A stretch of 64,000 bases of DNA from Hyphomicrobiales bacterium. GTDB lineage: Bacteria > Pseudomonadota > Alphaproteobacteria > Rhizobiales > Rhizobiaceae. The stretch is taken from positions 310,001-374,000 of the forward strand of contig UBYA01000008.1 in the NCBI GenBank assembly GCA_900469615.1, given 5' to 3'. This document shows positions 23,756 through 34,213 of the stretch, in pieces. The notes under the pieces were generated by a model. The model did no database searches, was not told the DNA's origin, and saw only the letters and a program-made list of their open reading frames with translations. The translations under genes and the position numbers were made by a program. Every line of letters starts with the position of its first letter. The first letter of the stretch is position 1.

Positions 23756-25809
23756 TGCTCGCCCGAAAGCCGCTTGCGGTGCAGTTCCTCCGCATTCGGC
23801 AGCGCGTCCTTCGGCAGACCAAAGACCTGTCCCGGCAGGATGCGGTCCGGATTGTTGATCTTGTCCTCATTGGCCAGGTAGATGGTCGTGTAGCGTACGC
23901 CGGCTCCGTAGACGCGGCGCGAGATCTGCCAAAGCGTATCGCCGCGACGGATGATGACGGCATTGGTATCCTGCGACAGCGGCGGCTGCTCGAGAGTCTT
24001 CGGGACGCTGCCGTTGGATGAAACCTCGGCATTCGGCTGTGCCGGCGCCGCCTGGACGGGCGCTGTAATGACGGCGATCATCTGTTCGAGGCCAGGCAGT
24101 GCGGCACCGACCGATTTCGGATCCTTCGGCAGTGCCTGCAAAGCGGTCAGCGCCTTGAGAGCGGCGTTGGAGGCCTCTGCAGCGGCTTTTTTGAGCTCCG
24201 CACTGGCGGTAATGGCGGGGCGGAATTCCGAAAGCGATTTCAGAGCTATTTCCGTTCCGGAGCGGGCGGCGGCGAGCTGTTCCGCGTTCGGCTGCTTGCC
24301 GTCGGTAAACAGACCCTTTAGCAGGGCGAAAGCCTTGCCGGCGCCTTCCCTGAGCTTGGCAAGTTCGCCTTCGTCGAGCGGCACCATGCTTGTGGCGGCC
24401 GACTGGCTCTGGCTGCCGCCTGCGGTCGGCGTCTGCGCCGCGACCGTCACCTGATTGCCCTCGGGGCGGGTGAAGTTGACGCTGGCGCGCACGATGACCT
24501 TGCCGGCTTCGTCGAGCACGTCGACGCGAATCTTGTGATCGCCGACGGCAAGCGGCATCTGCCCGTCGACCACGAAATGGCCATCGGCGCCGGCGGCGTT
24601 TTCGCCGATAAGCTTGTCGTCGGCATAGGCACGCACTTTGACGTTCGGCTTGGTGGTGCCCGCCACGAAGATATGATCGTTTTCGATTTCGACGGCATTG
24701 ACCATGACATCAGGCTCGGCATCCGTCTTCGCGGCCGGTGGCGTCGTGCCGGCGGCCGGGTTGGCGGATGCGACGACTGTGCCGTCCTGCTGCGGCCTGG
24801 CATCCGCCGGGCTGTCAGTCGTCTTGCCCTGCTGCGCATCGGTTGCCGGCGCGTTGGTCTCGGCCGAGGCCACGCGGCCCTGCTTGGCCGAGGGCGCGGT
24901 AATGATGCGGCTGGCGGTGCCCGGCTTGGAAACCATGGCGAGAAGCTGTGTCGAATCGTCCTTCGGCACGGAGACGGTGGCCACTTCCTCGGAGGTGGAA
25001 ACTTTGCCGTCCTTGCCGGTCGCGCGCAGCACCAGCTCGTGGTCGCCGGGCGGCAGCGGGTTGTCGAGCACGGCGGCGAAGTCGCCGCTCGGACCGACAT
25101 TCGTCGTCGTGACGACCTTTTCGCCGTCGATGATCTCCAGCTTGGCGTTCGGCTCGGCCGAGCCGGCGATGACGGTGGAGCCGTCCGGCTCGACGCGCAG
25201 CACGTCGAATGACGGGACTTGAGGCTTGGCAGCCGCATCGGTCTCGGCGGCCGGCTGGCCCGTCAGTGCGGCGAGAGCCTTGTCGATGGCAGCGCCGGCA
25301 TCGGCGGCGTTGTCGGGGAGGGACTGGATGATGGCGAGCGCCTTGCCGGCACCGTCCTGCGCCTTCTTCACGAGCCCTGTCGTCGTCGCGTCGATGCCCT
25401 CCGGCAGCGCGAAGCCGACGATCGACTGAAGCGCGGTGATCGCCTTCGTCTTCGCAGCCGCGAAGACATCCTGTGCCGGTGCGCCGCCATCCATGAACAG
25501 TGCCTTGAGATCGGCGAGCGAAGCCGTTGCGGAGCCCGTCAGATCGGTCAGCTTCTTGGTGAGGTCGGCAGCGTTGACGGCGGTCGATACGGCATTCTGC
25601 GTGGCTTCGGTCGCGTTCTGGGCGGTGTCGCCGGCCTTCTGCGCGTTTTCGTCGATCGTATTCTTCACCGTGTTGCTGGCCTGATTGACGGCATTGCCGA
25701 TCGGGTTTTTGTCTCCGTTGATGCGCGGCATCACGAAAAAGACCATCAACAGGGTCGCAACCACCAACACCAACAGAGCCAGCCAACCGGCACGGTTCTT
25801 CATCATCAT
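23749..25809 (-). CDS. Membrane-anchored LysM protein with Ig-like repeats
   Basis: A 686-residue protein with one N-terminal membrane helix (residues 8-28) and most of its mass predicted outside the membrane. After an Ala/Asn/Thr-rich helical part come two similar bacterial Ig-like modules (VIAGSAEPNAKLEIIDGEK... and IFVAGTTKPNVKVRAYADDK...), a Pro/Ala linker, another helical part and a C-terminal LysM domain (IIRRGDTLWQISRRVYG, ending NPDRILPGQVFGLP). LysM binds peptidoglycan, so the protein may link membrane and cell wall. Three ATG codons stand in a row at 25809-25801 behind GGAG; I used the first. Confidence 0.82.
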   Translation of the reverse strand: MMMKNRAGWLALLVLVVATLLMVFFVMPRINGDKNPIGNAVNQASNTVKNTIDENAQKAGDTAQNATEATQNAVSTAVNAADLTKKLTDLTGSATASLADLKALFMDGGAPAQDVFAAAKTKAITALQSIVGFALPEGIDATTTGLVKKAQDGAGKALAIIQSLPDNAADAGAAIDKALAALTGQPAAETDAAAKPQVPSFDVLRVEPDGSTVIAGSAEPNAKLEIIDGEKVVTTTNVGPSGDFAAVLDNPLPPGDHELVLRATGKDGKVSTSEEVATVSVPKDDSTQLLAMVSKPGTASRIITAPSAKQGRVASAETNAPATDAQQGKTTDSPADARPQQDGTVVASANPAAGTTPPAAKTDAEPDVMVNAVEIENDHIFVAGTTKPNVKVRAYADDKLIGENAAGADGHFVVDGQMPLAVGDHKIRVDVLDEAGKVIVRASVNFTRPEGNQVTVAAQTPTAGGSQSQSAATSMVPLDEGELAKLREGAGKAFALLKGLFTDGKQPNAEQLAAARSGTEIALKSLSEFRPAITASAELKKAAAEASNAALKALTALQALPKDPKSVGAALPGLEQMIAVITAPVQAAPAQPNAEVSSNGSVPKTLEQPPLSQDTNAVIIRRGDTLWQISRRVYGAGVRYTTIYLANEDKINNPDRILPGQVFGLPKDALPNAEELHRKRLSGEHL

Positions 25810-25961
25810 TTATCTCCACGCGGCGAAGTCGTCGCAACTCCTGAAATTGCTAGCGATTTCGCCTGCTTTTACAAGCTTTCTCAGCCATTTTCGCATGTCC
25901 CGACACAAGTTTTCCTTTGAAAAATCTTGACTGAGCATCTGCAGCATAGTTGTTTGCATCC

Positions 25962-26585
25962 ATGACCGACGATTCTGCGCCAATTCGATCCATCTGCGTT
26001 TATTGCGGCTCACGGCCGGGGCGCGATCCCTCCCATATGGCTGCGGGCCGCGAACTGGGCAAAAGCATTGCCGAAAACGGCCTGCGCCTGATCTATGGCG
26101 GCGGAACGAAGGGTATCATGGGCGCTGTCGCAAGCGGCGTGCTGTCGCACGGCGGTCAGGTCACCGGCATCATTCCGGAGTTTCTGGTCGATATGGAAGC
26201 GACGCGCCATTCGCTCGGTCAGCTCGACGAACTCATCATAACGCCGGACATGCATACGCGCAAACATGGCATGTTCGAGCGCGCCGACGCCTTCGTCGCA
26301 TTGCCGGGCGGCATCGGCACGCTGGAAGAAATCGTCGAGATCATGACCTGGGGCCAGCTCGGGCGCCACGAAAAGCCGATGGTGTTTGCCAACATCAACG
26401 GCTTCTGGGACCCGATGATGGAACTGATCCGCCACATGACCGGAGAGGGCTTCGTCCATACAAGCCATCGCGTCCAGCCCCTCGTCATCGACAGGGTGGC
26501 CGATATCATTCCGGCCATCCGCAAGCATGCCGCCGAGACGCGCGGCGATCGCGGCGGCGAAGAGGCCGTCATTTCGAAGCTGTAA
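25962..26585 (+). CDS. LOG-family nucleoside monophosphate phosphoribohydrolase
   Basis: A 207-residue Rossmann-fold protein with the LOG signature PGGIGTLEE at residues 115-123 and the preceding MHTRKHGMFERADAF. LOG enzymes split cytokinin riboside 5'-monophosphate, or more generally purine ribonucleotides, to base and ribose 5-phosphate. In a plant-associated bacterium cytokinin activation is possible, but a housekeeping nucleotidase role is equally likely. ATG 25962 was chosen; an in-frame TTG 12 bases upstream is less likely. The gene is divergent from the LysM gene. Confidence 0.88.
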   Translation: MTDDSAPIRSICVYCGSRPGRDPSHMAAGRELGKSIAENGLRLIYGGGTKGIMGAVASGVLSHGGQVTGIIPEFLVDMEATRHSLGQLDELIITPDMHTRKHGMFERADAFVALPGGIGTLEEIVEIMTWGQLGRHEKPMVFANINGFWDPMMELIRHMTGEGFVHTSHRVQPLVIDRVADIIPAIRKHAAETRGDRGGEEAVISKL

Positions 26586-26614
26586 TTCGCGGTTTGCCGA
26601 GCGTATTCAGGCTG

Positions 26615-27526
26615 TCAGCGCCCTCTGCTCTGATTGAGCATCGACCAGCTGTAGAGCGCGAGACCGGCCCAGATCAGCGAGAAAGCGATCAGCTGCGTCG
26701 TGTCGAAAGGCTCCTTGAACAGGAAGACGGCAATCAGGAAAACCATCGTCGGCACGATGTACTGCATGATGCCCAGGGTCGACATCTTGAGGAGCTTGGC
26801 GCCATTCGCAAAGATCATCAGCGGCAGCGCCGTCACCAGCCCGCAGCCGAGCAGTAGTGCGGTGTCCGCAAGGCCGGTCTGATAGAAGTGACCTTCGCCA
26901 CGCGCTTCGAGATAGATGATGTAAAGCGTCGCCGGAATGCAGAGCAGCAGCACCTCGATGAAGAATCCCTGATTGGCGCCGACAGGCAGCGTCTTGCGGA
27001 AAAAGGCGTAGAAGCCCCAGGAGAAGGTCAGAGATAGCGCGACCCAGGGCAGGGTGCCGGCCTCGATGGTCAGGATGATGACGGCAATCGCCGCCAGACA
27101 GATCGCGATGATCTGCGTCGGCGCCAGCTTTTCCTTGAGCAGGATGGCTCCGAGCGCGATGCTGAACAGCGGATTGATGAAATAGCCGAGCGCCGCGTCG
27201 AGCGAATGGCCGGCGCCGATGGCCCAGACGTAAGTCCCCCAGTTGATCGTGACCAGCGTCGCCGTCAGCGAAGCCATGGCGACCGTTCGCGGATTGCGCA
27301 GCGCCACTTTCACGTCGCCCATGCGGCCGAGCGCCAGCAGGACGATGCCGGCCACCGGAACGGACCAGAAGATGCGGTGGGCAATGACCTCGAAAGCCGG
27401 AATGTGCGCGAGGGCTTTCATATAGAGCGGCAGAATGCCCCAGAAGAGATAGGCCGTCATCGCGAAGCCGAAGCCGCGGATGGCGCCGTTGGTCCCGCTT
27501 TCCGGTTTGACCGTATCGATGGCCAT
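26615..27526 (-). CDS. rarD: RarD-type EamA permease
   Basis: A 303-residue protein with ten predicted membrane helices and the RarD landmarks YLFWGILPLYMKAL, HRIFWSVP and WGTYVWAIGAGHSLDAALGYFINPL. EamA-superfamily RarD proteins are thought to be metabolite exporters; the name comes from chloramphenicol sensitivity in older work. ATG 27526 (MAID) has a GGGGA site 6 bases upstream; the ATG at 27541 has no comparable one. It is convergent with the LOG gene, 29 bases apart. Confidence 0.85.
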   Translation of the reverse strand: MAIDTVKPESGTNGAIRGFGFAMTAYLFWGILPLYMKALAHIPAFEVIAHRIFWSVPVAGIVLLALGRMGDVKVALRNPRTVAMASLTATLVTINWGTYVWAIGAGHSLDAALGYFINPLFSIALGAILLKEKLAPTQIIAICLAAIAVIILTIEAGTLPWVALSLTFSWGFYAFFRKTLPVGANQGFFIEVLLLCIPATLYIIYLEARGEGHFYQTGLADTALLLGCGLVTALPLMIFANGAKLLKMSTLGIMQYIVPTMVFLIAVFLFKEPFDTTQLIAFSLIWAGLALYSWSMLNQSRGR

Positions 27527-27635
27527 GAATTTCCCCGTCATCCCCTGGTTATTCGACAGGGGATTACTCCAATGCGCGGCGCGTGGCTAATTCATTTCCT
27601 TGACGGCACCGTCAAGCTTTTTGATGGGCGGCGGA

Positions 27636-29252
27636 TCACTCCGCCGCGATCTTGCCTGCCATATGCCGGTTCTTCATCAGCTTGTAGATGACGGAATCCA
27701 TCAGCGCCTGAAACGACGCGTCGATGATGTTTTCCGACACGCCGACCGTCCACCAGCGCACGCCGCTGCTGTCGGTGGACTCGATCAGGACGCGGGTGAT
27801 GGCCTCGGTGCCGCCGTTGAGGATACGCACCTTGAAGTCGGCCAGTTCCAGATCGTCGATCTCATGCTGGTACTTGCCGAAATTCTTGCGCAGTGCCAGG
27901 TCGAGCGCATTGACCGGGCCATCGCCTTCGGCGACCGACATGATGGTCTGGCCGTCGATGATGATCTTCACCACCGCTTCCGAGACGATCTTTACCCGGC
28001 CGTGGGAATCGAAGCGGCGCTCGACCATCACGCGAAATCCGTCGATCGCGAAGAATTCCGGAATGGTGCCGAGCGTGCGGCGGGCCAGCAGCTCGAAACT
28101 CGCATCCGCCCCTTCGTAAGCGTAGCCTGTCGCTTCGCGCTCCTTGACGATCTGGATCAGCCGGTCGAGCTTGGGATCGTCCTTGCCCACTTCGATGCCG
28201 CGCCGCTTCAGGGCGTTGGTGAAGTTCGACTTGCCGCCCTGATCGGAGACCATGACCTTGCGGAAATTGCCGACGCTTTCCGGCGGCACATGTTCGTATG
28301 TACGGGGGTCCTTCAGCAACGCCGAGGCGTGGATGCCAGCCTTGGTTGCGAAGGCCGAGGCGCCGACATAGGGGGCCTGATGGTCGGGCGAGCGGTTCAG
28401 CAATTCGTCGAAAGCGTGCGAAAGGCGCGTGAGGCCGACCAGCCGATCGGCGTCGATCGTCGTTTCGAAGCGCTCGCTATAGGCTCTTTTCAGCGCCAGC
28501 GTCGGGATCAGCGTCACCAGATTGGCGTTGCCGCAGCGCTCGCCGATGCCATTCAGCGTCCCCTGGATCTGCCGGACGCCGGCCTCGACCGCGGCGAGCG
28601 AATTGGCGACCGCCTGTCCGGTGTCGTTGTGGGCATGGATGCCAAGACAGTGCCCCGGAACGCCGCAGGCAATGACGGCTTCGACGATGGCGCGGACCTC
28701 GGGCGGCTGTGTGCCGCCATTGGTATCGCAGAGCACGACCCAGCGTGCGCCGGCATTATGGGCCGTCTTGGCGCAGGCAAGCGCATAGGCCGGATTGGCC
28801 TTGTAGCCGTCGAAGAAATGCTCGCAGTCGACCAGGGCCTCCTTGCCTGCGTTGACCGCAGCCTTGACGCTCTCGGCGATGCTTTCGAGGTTCTCTTCAT
28901 TGGTACAGCCAAGCGCCACCTTGACGTGGTAGTCCCAACTCTTGGCCACGAAACAGATCGCATCGGATTTCGCCTGGAGGAGGCTGGCAAGGCCGGGGTC
29001 GTTGGAAGCGGAGACTCCGGCACGCTTGGTCATGCCGAAGGCGACGAAGGAGGCCGATTTCGTCCGTTTCTCCTCGAAGAAAGCCGTATCGGTCGGGTTG
29101 GCTCCGGGATATCCGCCCTCGACGTAATCCAGGCCGAACTCGTCCAGCATGGTCGCAATGGCAATCTTGTCCTCGACGGAAAAATCGATGCCGGGCGTCT
29201 GCTGCCCGTCGCGGAGCGTCGTGTCGAAGAGGTGGATTTTTTCGCGTGTCAT
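27636..29252 (-). CDS. cimA: (R)-Citramalate synthase
   Basis: CimA condenses acetyl-CoA with pyruvate to citramalate, an alternative entry to isoleucine synthesis. The HMGL-like catalytic domain has the metal and substrate motif [14 protein letters not shown] near residues 8-21, HAHNDTG and GNANL. A C-terminal LeuA-type regulatory domain covers about residues 395-525. The length of 538 residues and the [15 protein letters not shown] start fit the TIGR00977 citramalate group rather than 2-isopropylmalate synthase. It is the only branched-chain synthesis gene here. The stop codon lies inside the GC-rich hairpin GGCGGCGGATCACTCCGCCG. Confidence 0.9.
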   Translation of the reverse strand: MTREKIHLFDTTLRDGQQTPGIDFSVEDKIAIATMLDEFGLDYVEGGYPGANPTDTAFFEEKRTKSASFVAFGMTKRAGVSASNDPGLASLLQAKSDAICFVAKSWDYHVKVALGCTNEENLESIAESVKAAVNAGKEALVDCEHFFDGYKANPAYALACAKTAHNAGARWVVLCDTNGGTQPPEVRAIVEAVIACGVPGHCLGIHAHNDTGQAVANSLAAVEAGVRQIQGTLNGIGERCGNANLVTLIPTLALKRAYSERFETTIDADRLVGLTRLSHAFDELLNRSPDHQAPYVGASAFATKAGIHASALLKDPRTYEHVPPESVGNFRKVMVSDQGGKSNFTNALKRRGIEVGKDDPKLDRLIQIVKEREATGYAYEGADASFELLARRTLGTIPEFFAIDGFRVMVERRFDSHGRVKIVSEAVVKIIIDGQTIMSVAEGDGPVNALDLALRKNFGKYQHEIDDLELADFKVRILNGGTEAITRVLIESTDSSGVRWWTVGVSENIIDASFQALMDSVIYKLMKNRHMAGKIAAE

Positions 29253-29294
29253 ACTGTTTCCTCCGGCGAACCGGTTTGAGAATGGGGCCCGGCT

Positions 29295-30719
<1,425 letters not shown>

Positions 30720-30727
<8 letters not shown>

Positions 30728-31205
30728 GGCGCTTCTCCTGTGGCCAGCTTGAGGTATCGTGATCGGGATGTTGATAGGATATGATATCAAGCACGAATGG
30801 CGCCTGCTCGGCATCCTCTTCCGTGCTATGCCCCGGCAGCAGATGCAGCCGGTCGACAAAGCCGATCTTGGCTTCCGTGCCATATTGCACGACGGGCGGC
30901 AGCTGTGAGGGATCGTCGAAAGCGCCGGCCGCGACTGCAATGCCATCGGGCGCCTCGTAGGTCAGCGGCGTGCCGCAGTCCCCGCAGAAGCCGCGCTTCA
31001 CATGGTTGGACGATTGAAACACCTTCCGCTCGCCGCGCGTCCAGACAAGTTCGGCCCCGCGCGTCGAGACCAGCGGTGCGTAATAGGCGCCGAAAGCCTT
31101 CTGGCACATGCGGCAATGACAGATCGAGGCATCCTTGAGCTCGCCCCGCACCCGGAAGCGAACCGCGCCGCACTGGCAGCCGCCGGTGTAGATCGATCCG
31201 GTCAT
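30720..31205 (-). CDS. Gfa-family zinc-binding protein, paralogue 1
   Basis: A 161-residue Gfa-fold protein with cysteines 10, 12, 29, 31, 34, 74 and 77 in the same motifs as its neighbour (GGCQCGAVRF, CHCRMC, GFCGDCGTPLTY). Both paralogues end with a similar ISYQHPDHDTSSW-type tail, evidence of tandem duplication rather than separate acquisition. Its start overlaps the DUF559 gene stop as ATGA at 31202-31205. The substrate is unknown; formaldehyde or glutathione handling is only a family-level guess. Confidence 0.88.
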
Positions 31206-31570
31206 GCCTTATCCTTTCCTGCGACGATCAGGATATGCGTGCAGACATTGTCGATGTCCCGCAGAACATCATCGTTCCAGAAGCGCAGAACGGTCCAGCC
31301 GTCCGTTTCGAGACGGCGGGTGCGAATTTGGTCATAGGTTTGATCGCGGTCGTTGCCGTGCTGGGAACCATCGACCTCGACGATGAGCTTCTCTGTAGGA
31401 CAGGCGAAATCGACGATATAGCCGGCGATGGGCAGCTGGCGGCGAAAGCCGAGGCCCATGAGGCGGTGGGCGCGTATTTCGTTCCAGAGACGCAATTCAG
31501 CGTCCGTCATGACCTTGCGCATGCGGCGGGCATTGTTGCGGATCTTCGTCGGGACTGGAGTGTGCGGCAA
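31202..31570 (-). CDS. DUF559 endonuclease-like protein
   Basis: A small protein (122 residues from TTG 31570) with the DUF559 core ARRMRKVMTDAELRLW, then FRRQLPIAGYIVDFAC, then LIVEVDGSQHG and WTVLRFWNDDVL. The acidic E-V-D and Gln residues match the Vsr/restriction-like nuclease fold; activity is unproven. The start is uncertain: TTG 31570 follows an AGGGGGG stretch contributed by the repeat at 31572, while ATG 31522 would lose a few N-terminal residues. The open frame upstream to 31804 merely reads through the repeats. It heads the DUF559-Gfa-Gfa-pip unit. Confidence 0.75.
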   Translation of the reverse strand: MPHTPVPTKIRNNARRMRKVMTDAELRLWNEIRAHRLMGLGFRRQLPIAGYIVDFACPTEKLIVEVDGSQHGNDRDQTYDQIRTRRLETDGWTVLRFWNDDVLRDIDNVCTHILIVAGKDKA

Positions 31571-31571
31571 A

Positions 31572-31619
31572 GTACCCCCCTCTGTCGGTTCGTGACATCT
31601 CCCCCACAAGGGGGGAGAT
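31572..31619. repeat. Inverted repeat, left copy (ACCCCCC...GGGGGGAGAT)
   Basis: About 47 bases that are an inverted, near-identical copy of 31731-31778, with about three mismatches and one single-base gap. It contains the sub-palindromes CTCCCCCACAAGGGGGGAG and GTC-GGTTCGT-GAC. It abuts the likely start of the DUF559 gene and supplies its G-rich ribosome site. Confidence 0.75.
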
Positions 31620-31730
31620 CGTTTGCGGCGAACTCTTCGCCTTCCGCCTTCTTCTGGAGTGATACGGAAGCACTCTGCTTCTGCAGGAGACGTTAGCTTT
31701 GGGTTGAGAACGTGCGGCACACTCCCCCCA

Positions 31731-31778
31731 ATCTCCCCCCTTGTGGTGGAGATGTCACGAAAGTGACAGAGGGGGGTA
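31731..31778. repeat. Inverted repeat, right copy (ATCTCCCCCC...GGGGGGTA)
   Basis: About 48 bases matching the reverse complement of 31572-31619. Inner palindromes are CTCCCCCCTTGTGGTGGAG and GTCACGAAAGTGAC. It lies 8 bases beyond the cysS stop. The two copies flank 111 bases without a gene and could pair as one long stem in RNA. Similar CTCCCCCCTTGTGGGGGAG repeats occur, as I recall, in many rhizobial genomes. Confidence 0.75.
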
Positions 31779-31785
31779 ACGAAGC

Positions 31786-33177
31786 TCACCGCTTGATCTC
31801 CCAAGTCGTAATGCGCTCGCCCGTCGCCGCATCCTTGCCGTCCTTGAGCTGGACGCCTCTTGCCGTCAGTTCGTCGCGAAGCTTGTCGGCCTCTGCGAAG
31901 TTCTTGGCTTTCAACAATTCCAGACGTTGCCGCACCTTGGCATCGATCTCGGCGACGACGGCTTCGTCGACCTCCGTCTTCTTCGGCAGCAAGCCGAGCA
32001 GATCGGCGCTGGCCGCGAAGGCGGGCAGGAGGCTGGGGTCGGCATTGGCGGCCTGCGCCAGCGCATGCAGCGCCTGAATGGCTGCAACCGTGTTGAGGTC
32101 GTCGGCAAGGGCGGCGAGCACGGTCTGATCGGGTTCCGAACCGTCAGCCTCCACCGCCGGCCATTTGGCGATCAGCCGTTCCGCTTCCTCAAGGCGCTTG
32201 ACCGAAAAGTCGATCGGCTCGCGATAATGCGTCATCAGCATCGCAAGCCGCAGTACATCGCCCGGCCATGTCCGGCCGCCGAGCTTGTCGGTCTGCAGCA
32301 GTTCATGGATGGTGACGAAATTGCCTTCCGATTTCGACATCTTGCGGCCTTCGACCTGCACGAAGCCGTTGTGCATCCAGACATTCGCCATCGCGTGCGT
32401 GCCGTGCGCGCAACGCGATTGGGCGATTTCGTTTTCATGATGCGGAAAGATCAGGTCCAGACCGCCGCCGTGAATATCGAAGACGTCGCCGAGATAGCGT
32501 CCGCTCATGGCCGAGCATTCGATATGCCAGCCCGGACGGCCGCGGCCCCAGGGGCTTTCCCAGCCGGGCTCGTTCTCGTCCGATAGCTTCCACAGCACGA
32601 AATCGCCGGGGCTCTTTTTATGTTCGTCCACCGCGACGCGGGCACCGGCCTGCTGCTCGTCGAGATTGCGCTTCGAAAGCTGGCCGTAATCGGCCATCGA
32701 TCTGGTATCGAACAATACTTCGCCGGCGGCGCGATAGGCATGGCCCTTGGCGATCAGCGTTTCGATGATCGCGATCATCTGCGCGATGTTATCCGTCGCC
32801 CGCGGCTGCACAGTCGGCTCCAGGCAGCCGAGCGCGGTCGTATCCTCGCGATACTGTTTCTCGGTCTTCTCCGTCACCAGGCGGATCGCCTCATTCAGCG
32901 GCAAGCCGGGATGATCCCGCAGGGCGCGCGCGTTGATCTTGTCGTCGACATCGGTGATGTTGCGGACATAGGTGACATGGCTTTCGCCATAGGTCTTTCG
33001 CAGCAGCCGGAACAGCACGTCGAAGACGATCGCCGGGCGGGCGTTGCCGATATGGGCGAAATCATAGACCGTCGGGCCGCAGACATACATGCGGACGTTA
33101 TCGCGGTCGATGGGCTGGAAATCGACCTTTTCGCGCGTCAGCGTGTTGTAGAACTTCAGTTGCGGCTCGGCGCCCAT
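31786..33177 (-). CDS. cysS: Cysteinyl-tRNA synthetase
   Basis: CysS charges tRNA-Cys. It has the class I motifs HIGN at residues 42-45 and KMSKS in [13 protein letters not shown], and the zinc ligands C33 ([10 protein letters not shown]), the Cys in IECSAM and the His residues in [12 protein letters not shown]. The length is 463 residues with start ATG 33177 behind GGGAGAG; an ATG 18 bases upstream is less well placed. It is transcribed away from the SDR gene across a 223-base gap with no other feature. Confidence 0.96.
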   Translation of the reverse strand: MGAEPQLKFYNTLTREKVDFQPIDRDNVRMYVCGPTVYDFAHIGNARPAIVFDVLFRLLRKTYGESHVTYVRNITDVDDKINARALRDHPGLPLNEAIRLVTEKTEKQYREDTTALGCLEPTVQPRATDNIAQMIAIIETLIAKGHAYRAAGEVLFDTRSMADYGQLSKRNLDEQQAGARVAVDEHKKSPGDFVLWKLSDENEPGWESPWGRGRPGWHIECSAMSGRYLGDVFDIHGGGLDLIFPHHENEIAQSRCAHGTHAMANVWMHNGFVQVEGRKMSKSEGNFVTIHELLQTDKLGGRTWPGDVLRLAMLMTHYREPIDFSVKRLEEAERLIAKWPAVEADGSEPDQTVLAALADDLNTVAAIQALHALAQAANADPSLLPAFAASADLLGLLPKKTEVDEAVVAEIDAKVRQRLELLKAKNFAEADKLRDELTARGVQLKDGKDAATGERITTWEIKR

Positions 33178-33400
33178 GTCACTCTCCCAAGGCATAAATC
33201 CGAAAAAATACCGTCACCGGCAGGCCGGACGTTTGTCATCTTGGATTTTGGGAGACGAAAACGGCCAGGCCAGCGCAGCGCTAGCGAATAATCTTCCGGC
33301 AGATAATGCAGATAACCGTTTTCATGGGCGGCTTTATCGCGCGCCGGAGGAATTTGGTCAAGTGGGAACGCTTCCTCTCCGGTATGGAGAGGAGCTGTTT

Positions 33401-34141
33401 TTATTCGGGCATCCGATAGTCGACGAGCCTGTTCTCGCGCACGACGAAGAGCTTGCCGGTTTCGGTGACATCCGGCCCGACGAACGGCATGATCGCCTGT
33501 GCGACCTCGCGGGGATGCGGCAGCGTATCCGGATCTTCGCCGGGCATGGCCTGGGCACGCATGGCGGTGCGGGTCGCGCCGGGATCGATGCTGGTGATGC
33601 GCAGCGGCGTGCTCTGCGTTTCCCCGGCCCAGGTCCGCGCCAACGCCTCGACGGCGGCCTTGGATGCGGAGTAGGGACCCCAGAAAGGCCGGCAGCGATG
33701 GGCGGCTGCCGAAGACAGGATGACGGCGCGGCCGGCATCGGCACGCATGAGCAGCGGCTCGACGGAGCGGATCAGCCGCCAGGTGGCGGTGACGTTGACG
33801 GTCATCACCTTCTCGAACACTTTCGCCTCGACATGGCCGATCGGCGAAATCACCCCGAGCACGCCGGCATTGGCGACCAGGATGTCGAGCTTGCCCCAGC
33901 GTTCGAAGATCGAGGCGCCGAGCGCGTCGATGGCGTTCATATCGGCAAGGTCGAAGGGCACGAGCGTTGCCGAGCCACCGGCGGCCTTTATGGCATCATC
34001 CAGTTCCTCAAGCCCGCCGACCGTACGGGCGCAGGCGATTACATGCGCTCCGGCCTTCGCAAGCTCCAGCGCCGTGAAATAACCGATGCCGCGCGATGCG
34101 CCGGTAATGAGGGCGATCTTGTCCTTGAGATTGACGCTCAT
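33401..34141 (-). CDS. Short-chain dehydrogenase/reductase
   Basis: A 246-residue SDR with the cofactor motif TGASRGIG near residues 14-21, NAG in LVANAGVLG and the active-site YSASK motif with a preceding Ser (ILSSAAA). The sequence after the first strand (ACARTVGGLEEL) suggests NADP preference. The substrate is unknown. It follows purF on the same strand, with a terminator between them. A hairpin (TCCTCTCC/GGAGAGGA, 33373-33393) follows the stop but has no T-run in the gene direction. Confidence 0.88.
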   Translation of the reverse strand: MSVNLKDKIALITGASRGIGYFTALELAKAGAHVIACARTVGGLEELDDAIKAAGGSATLVPFDLADMNAIDALGASIFERWGKLDILVANAGVLGVISPIGHVEAKVFEKVMTVNVTATWRLIRSVEPLLMRADAGRAVILSSAAAHRCRPFWGPYSASKAAVEALARTWAGETQSTPLRITSIDPGATRTAMRAQAMPGEDPDTLPHPREVAQAIMPFVGPDVTETGKLFVVRENRLVDYRMPE

Positions 34142-34175
34142 GCTGCCTTGATCCGGGTGTATGATGTGGAGAAGG

Positions 34176-34196
34176 AAAGGGGCAAAGCGCCCCTTT
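34176..34196 (-). terminator. Terminator of purF
   Basis: An 8-bp stem (AAAGGGGC with GCCCCTTT), a 5-base loop and a pyrimidine-rich tail on the minus strand. It lies 18 bases beyond the purF stop and 35 bases before the SDR start, so it may limit read-through. Confidence 0.65.
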
Positions 34197-34213
34197 TGCC
34201 GACCGTCGCCGGG

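Noticed and set aside
27599..27622. Hairpin CTTGACG/CGTCAAG followed by a T-run on the plus strand
   Set aside because: Both flanking genes (cimA and rarD) run on the minus strand, where no T-run follows the stem, so I did not call it a terminator.
31571..31804. N-terminal extension of the DUF559 protein to ATG 31804
   Set aside because: The extra residues are only the translation of the two inverted repeats and the frame would overlap the cysS end.
33373..33393. Hairpin TCCTCTCC/GGAGAGGA after the SDR gene
   Set aside because: The T-run lies on the plus-strand side only, opposite to the direction of the SDR transcript, so its role is unclear.
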